DNA of 40,829 bases from Streptacidiphilus pinicola (GTDB lineage Bacteria; Actinomycetota; Actinomycetes; Streptomycetales; Streptomycetaceae), in NCBI RefSeq assembly GCF_003258295.1, contig NZ_QKYN01000166.1, positions 1 to 40,829 on the forward strand, in the 5' to 3' direction. How positions within the stretch are numbered: the stretch's first letter is position 1; each line of letters begins with the position of its first letter. The position numbers and the translations under genes are program-made. This document shows, one piece after another, positions 39,581 to 40,829 of this stretch. The notes beneath the pieces were generated by a model that saw nothing but the letters and a program-made list of their open reading frames with translations, was not told where the DNA came from and made no database searches.

Positions 39581-40829
39581 TCAGGAAGCGGGGTGGTGGT
39601 AGCCGTCGTAGGGGACCCCGAGATACGGGAAGTGCTTCAGGTAGGGGTTCTTGGGTGAGGTGGCGTCCAGGCCGTCGGTGATCTCGCCGGCTGCGGTGTC
39701 CGGCTTGAAGGTCTTGTCGACGAGCGGGTAGGTAACGCCGGCGATGGCGCGCAGCTCGACGGTGACGACGTCGTCGAAGACCCGGCGTCCGTTGGGGAAT
39801 CCGGCCGCGTCGCCGCCGATCAGCCCGAGGATGTTCGGTTTGGCCGTGGGCCGGATCGCGACGTTGAGGCGCAGCATGTCGGCCTCGGTGGCGCCGGTGA
39901 AGTTCTGGAAGTCGGGGAGGTCGGGGAGGACGCCCTTGGGGATGCCGGTGAGCAGGATCGCGAGCAGGTCGGCGCGGGGCTTTCCGGACTTGTCCAGCGC
40001 CTCCAGGTTCGGGAAGACGTCCGGGTAGAGCACCGGCAGCAGCCCCGCGAGCTCCGGATGGGCGACGTAGGAGGCGAACCGCTTGTCGTCCGCCGGGGGC
40101 AGGGCGTTCCACTCGTCCTTGCGGGCCATCGGGACGAGGACCTCGTTGAACAGCGGGTTGCCGAGGCGGGAGACCTGGACGAACGGGCCGGATTCGGAGT
40201 CCTTGCCACGCCCTTCCTCGATGATGCGGGAGGCGCGTCGGCTCGCGGAGGTCCACACCCCGATGACGGCGTGCGGGTTGTCGACGTCGGTCCCGTTCCA
40301 GCAGCCGTTGGTCAGCTCGTCGACGGGAACCTGCAGGGCGATGCTGTGGACGTTGAGTTCCTTGGTGGCGTTGACCCCGGGGGCGTTCTGGAAGCCCATC
40401 GCCTTGGCGAAGACCTGGAGGGACTGGAAGGGACGCAGGTCGGCGAGGTCGAAGATGGAGCCGAGGTCGACGTAGAAACCTTCCGCGCGCTGGCCGGCGA
40501 AGACCTTCCGGTTGCCCAGGTGGTGCACGGCCGCGTCGGCGAGCTTCTCGTAGTGGGGCGTCGACAGCGGGCCGATGTTGCACGGCGGGCACATCAGGTC
40601 CTTGCCGAGCACGGTGGTGCGGCCGCCGTGCTCGACCCGGGTGACCGTGTAGGTCTGGAAGCGGTTCCAGTTCGCCGAGTTCAGGGACGTGATGGGGCCG
40701 GTGTTGTAGAGGAAGGTGTCCCGGTTGCGCAGGTGGGTGGTGAAGCGGAACTGGTAGCTGACGTCGGGTCGGCCGTCGCCGTCGTTGTCGATGTGGATCT
40801 CGTAGAGCACGTCGTCGCCGAACTCGTAG
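39581..40829 (-). CDS. DUF4331 family protein (5' end beyond the window)
   Basis: The frame is open through the right edge; 416 residues are visible without a start. The visible sequence matches DUF4331: EIHIDNDGDGRPDVSYQFRF, with an Asp-rich loop that resembles a calcium site, then CPPCNIGPLSTPHYEKL, GFYVDLGSIFDLADLRPF, LNVHSIALQVPVDEL, GVWTSASRR, VQVSRLGNPLFNEVLVPMARKDEWN and the tail YLKHFPYLGVPYDGYHHP. The family is extracellular or periplasmic and of unknown function, often found near ECF sigma factors or TPR proteins. The signal peptide, if present, lies outside the window. Confidence 0.88.
   Translation of the reverse strand, partial: YEFGDDVLYEIHIDNDGDGRPDVSYQFRFTTHLRNRDTFLYNTGPITSLNSANWNRFQTYTVTRVEHGGRTTVLGKDLMCPPCNIGPLSTPHYEKLADAAVHHLGNRKVFAGQRAEGFYVDLGSIFDLADLRPFQSLQVFAKAMGFQNAPGVNATKELNVHSIALQVPVDELTNGCWNGTDVDNPHAVIGVWTSASRRASRIIEEGRGKDSESGPFVQVSRLGNPLFNEVLVPMARKDEWNALPPADDKRFASYVAHPELAGLLPVLYPDVFPNLEALDKSGKPRADLLAILLTGIPKGVLPDLPDFQNFTGATEADMLRLNVAIRPTAKPNILGLIGGDAAGFPNGRRVFDDVVTVELRAIAGVTYPLVDKTFKPDTAAGEITDGLDATSPKNPYLKHFPYLGVPYDGYHHPAS

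Overview
The window is a very GC-rich actinomycete chromosome segment. Third codon positions are strongly G/C, many starts are GTG, and several starts look leaderless. Gene content (PKS carrier domain, many TetR regulators, DeoR/LacI-controlled sugar ABC transporter without its own ATPase, Tat-secreted polysaccharide lyase, bacterial nitric oxide synthase, DUF4331) points to Streptomyces or a close relative in the Streptomycetaceae. No rRNA, tRNA, CRISPR array, transposase or phage gene is visible.

Layout. 1-330: last domain (acyl carrier protein) of a large polyketide synthase running in from the left, closed by a strong hairpin. 0.3-6.3 kb: unrelated single genes: a TetR regulator, small membrane proteins, an XRE/MmyB-like regulator divergent from a quinone-reductase-type oxidoreductase, a GAF protein and a secreted protein. 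6.3-9.2 kb: a patch of very short genes, with three copies of one ~78-residue protein family, a 50-residue acidic protein and a Cys-rich 86-residue protein, around an alditol-oxidase gene carrying a one-base frameshift. 9.3-10.7 kb: a TetR gene divergent from a metallo-beta-lactamase-fold hydrolase, with a palindrome inside the hydrolase promoter. 10.7-12.3 kb: a YrhK-like membrane protein and a potassium channel, coupled by overlap to each other and probably to a 29-codon leader ORF. 12.4-15.8 kb: flavohemoglobin, nitric oxide synthase and a two-domain glyoxalase-fold protein, probably one transcription unit.

16.1-31.2 kb is the most coherent part: a glycan-use locus. A Tat-exported PL8-type lyase with a C-terminal carbohydrate-binding module would depolymerise an acidic polysaccharide outside. 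A lipoprotein-dependent ABC importer (binding protein and two permeases) would bring oligosaccharides in. Cytoplasmic GH2 beta-galactosidase and GH29 alpha-L-fucosidase would trim them, and a D-2-hydroxyacid dehydrogenase rides in the transporter operon. Two paralogous regulators with a DeoR-type helix-turn-helix and a LacI-type sugar-sensing domain flank the transporter. Related ~22-bp sites (core CGATyGAnyGrTyGAAtGA) lie upstream of the lyase, beta-galactosidase/regulator 1, transporter, regulator 2 and fucosidase genes, beside TTGACG/A promoters. A Gfo/Idh/MocA oxidoreductase follows under what looks like a different LacI-type operator.

32.5-40.8 kb: accessory single genes. These are a tandem GNAT acetyltransferase (probably leaderless, shorter than its longest frame), an unknown protein, a small secreted Cys-rich protein, a berberine-bridge-type oxidase lacking its flavin-attachment residues, an SDR divergent from a TetR with two palindromes between them, a His-rich small protein and a DUF4331 protein cut by the right edge. 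All assignments come from reading the sequence; no database search was run.
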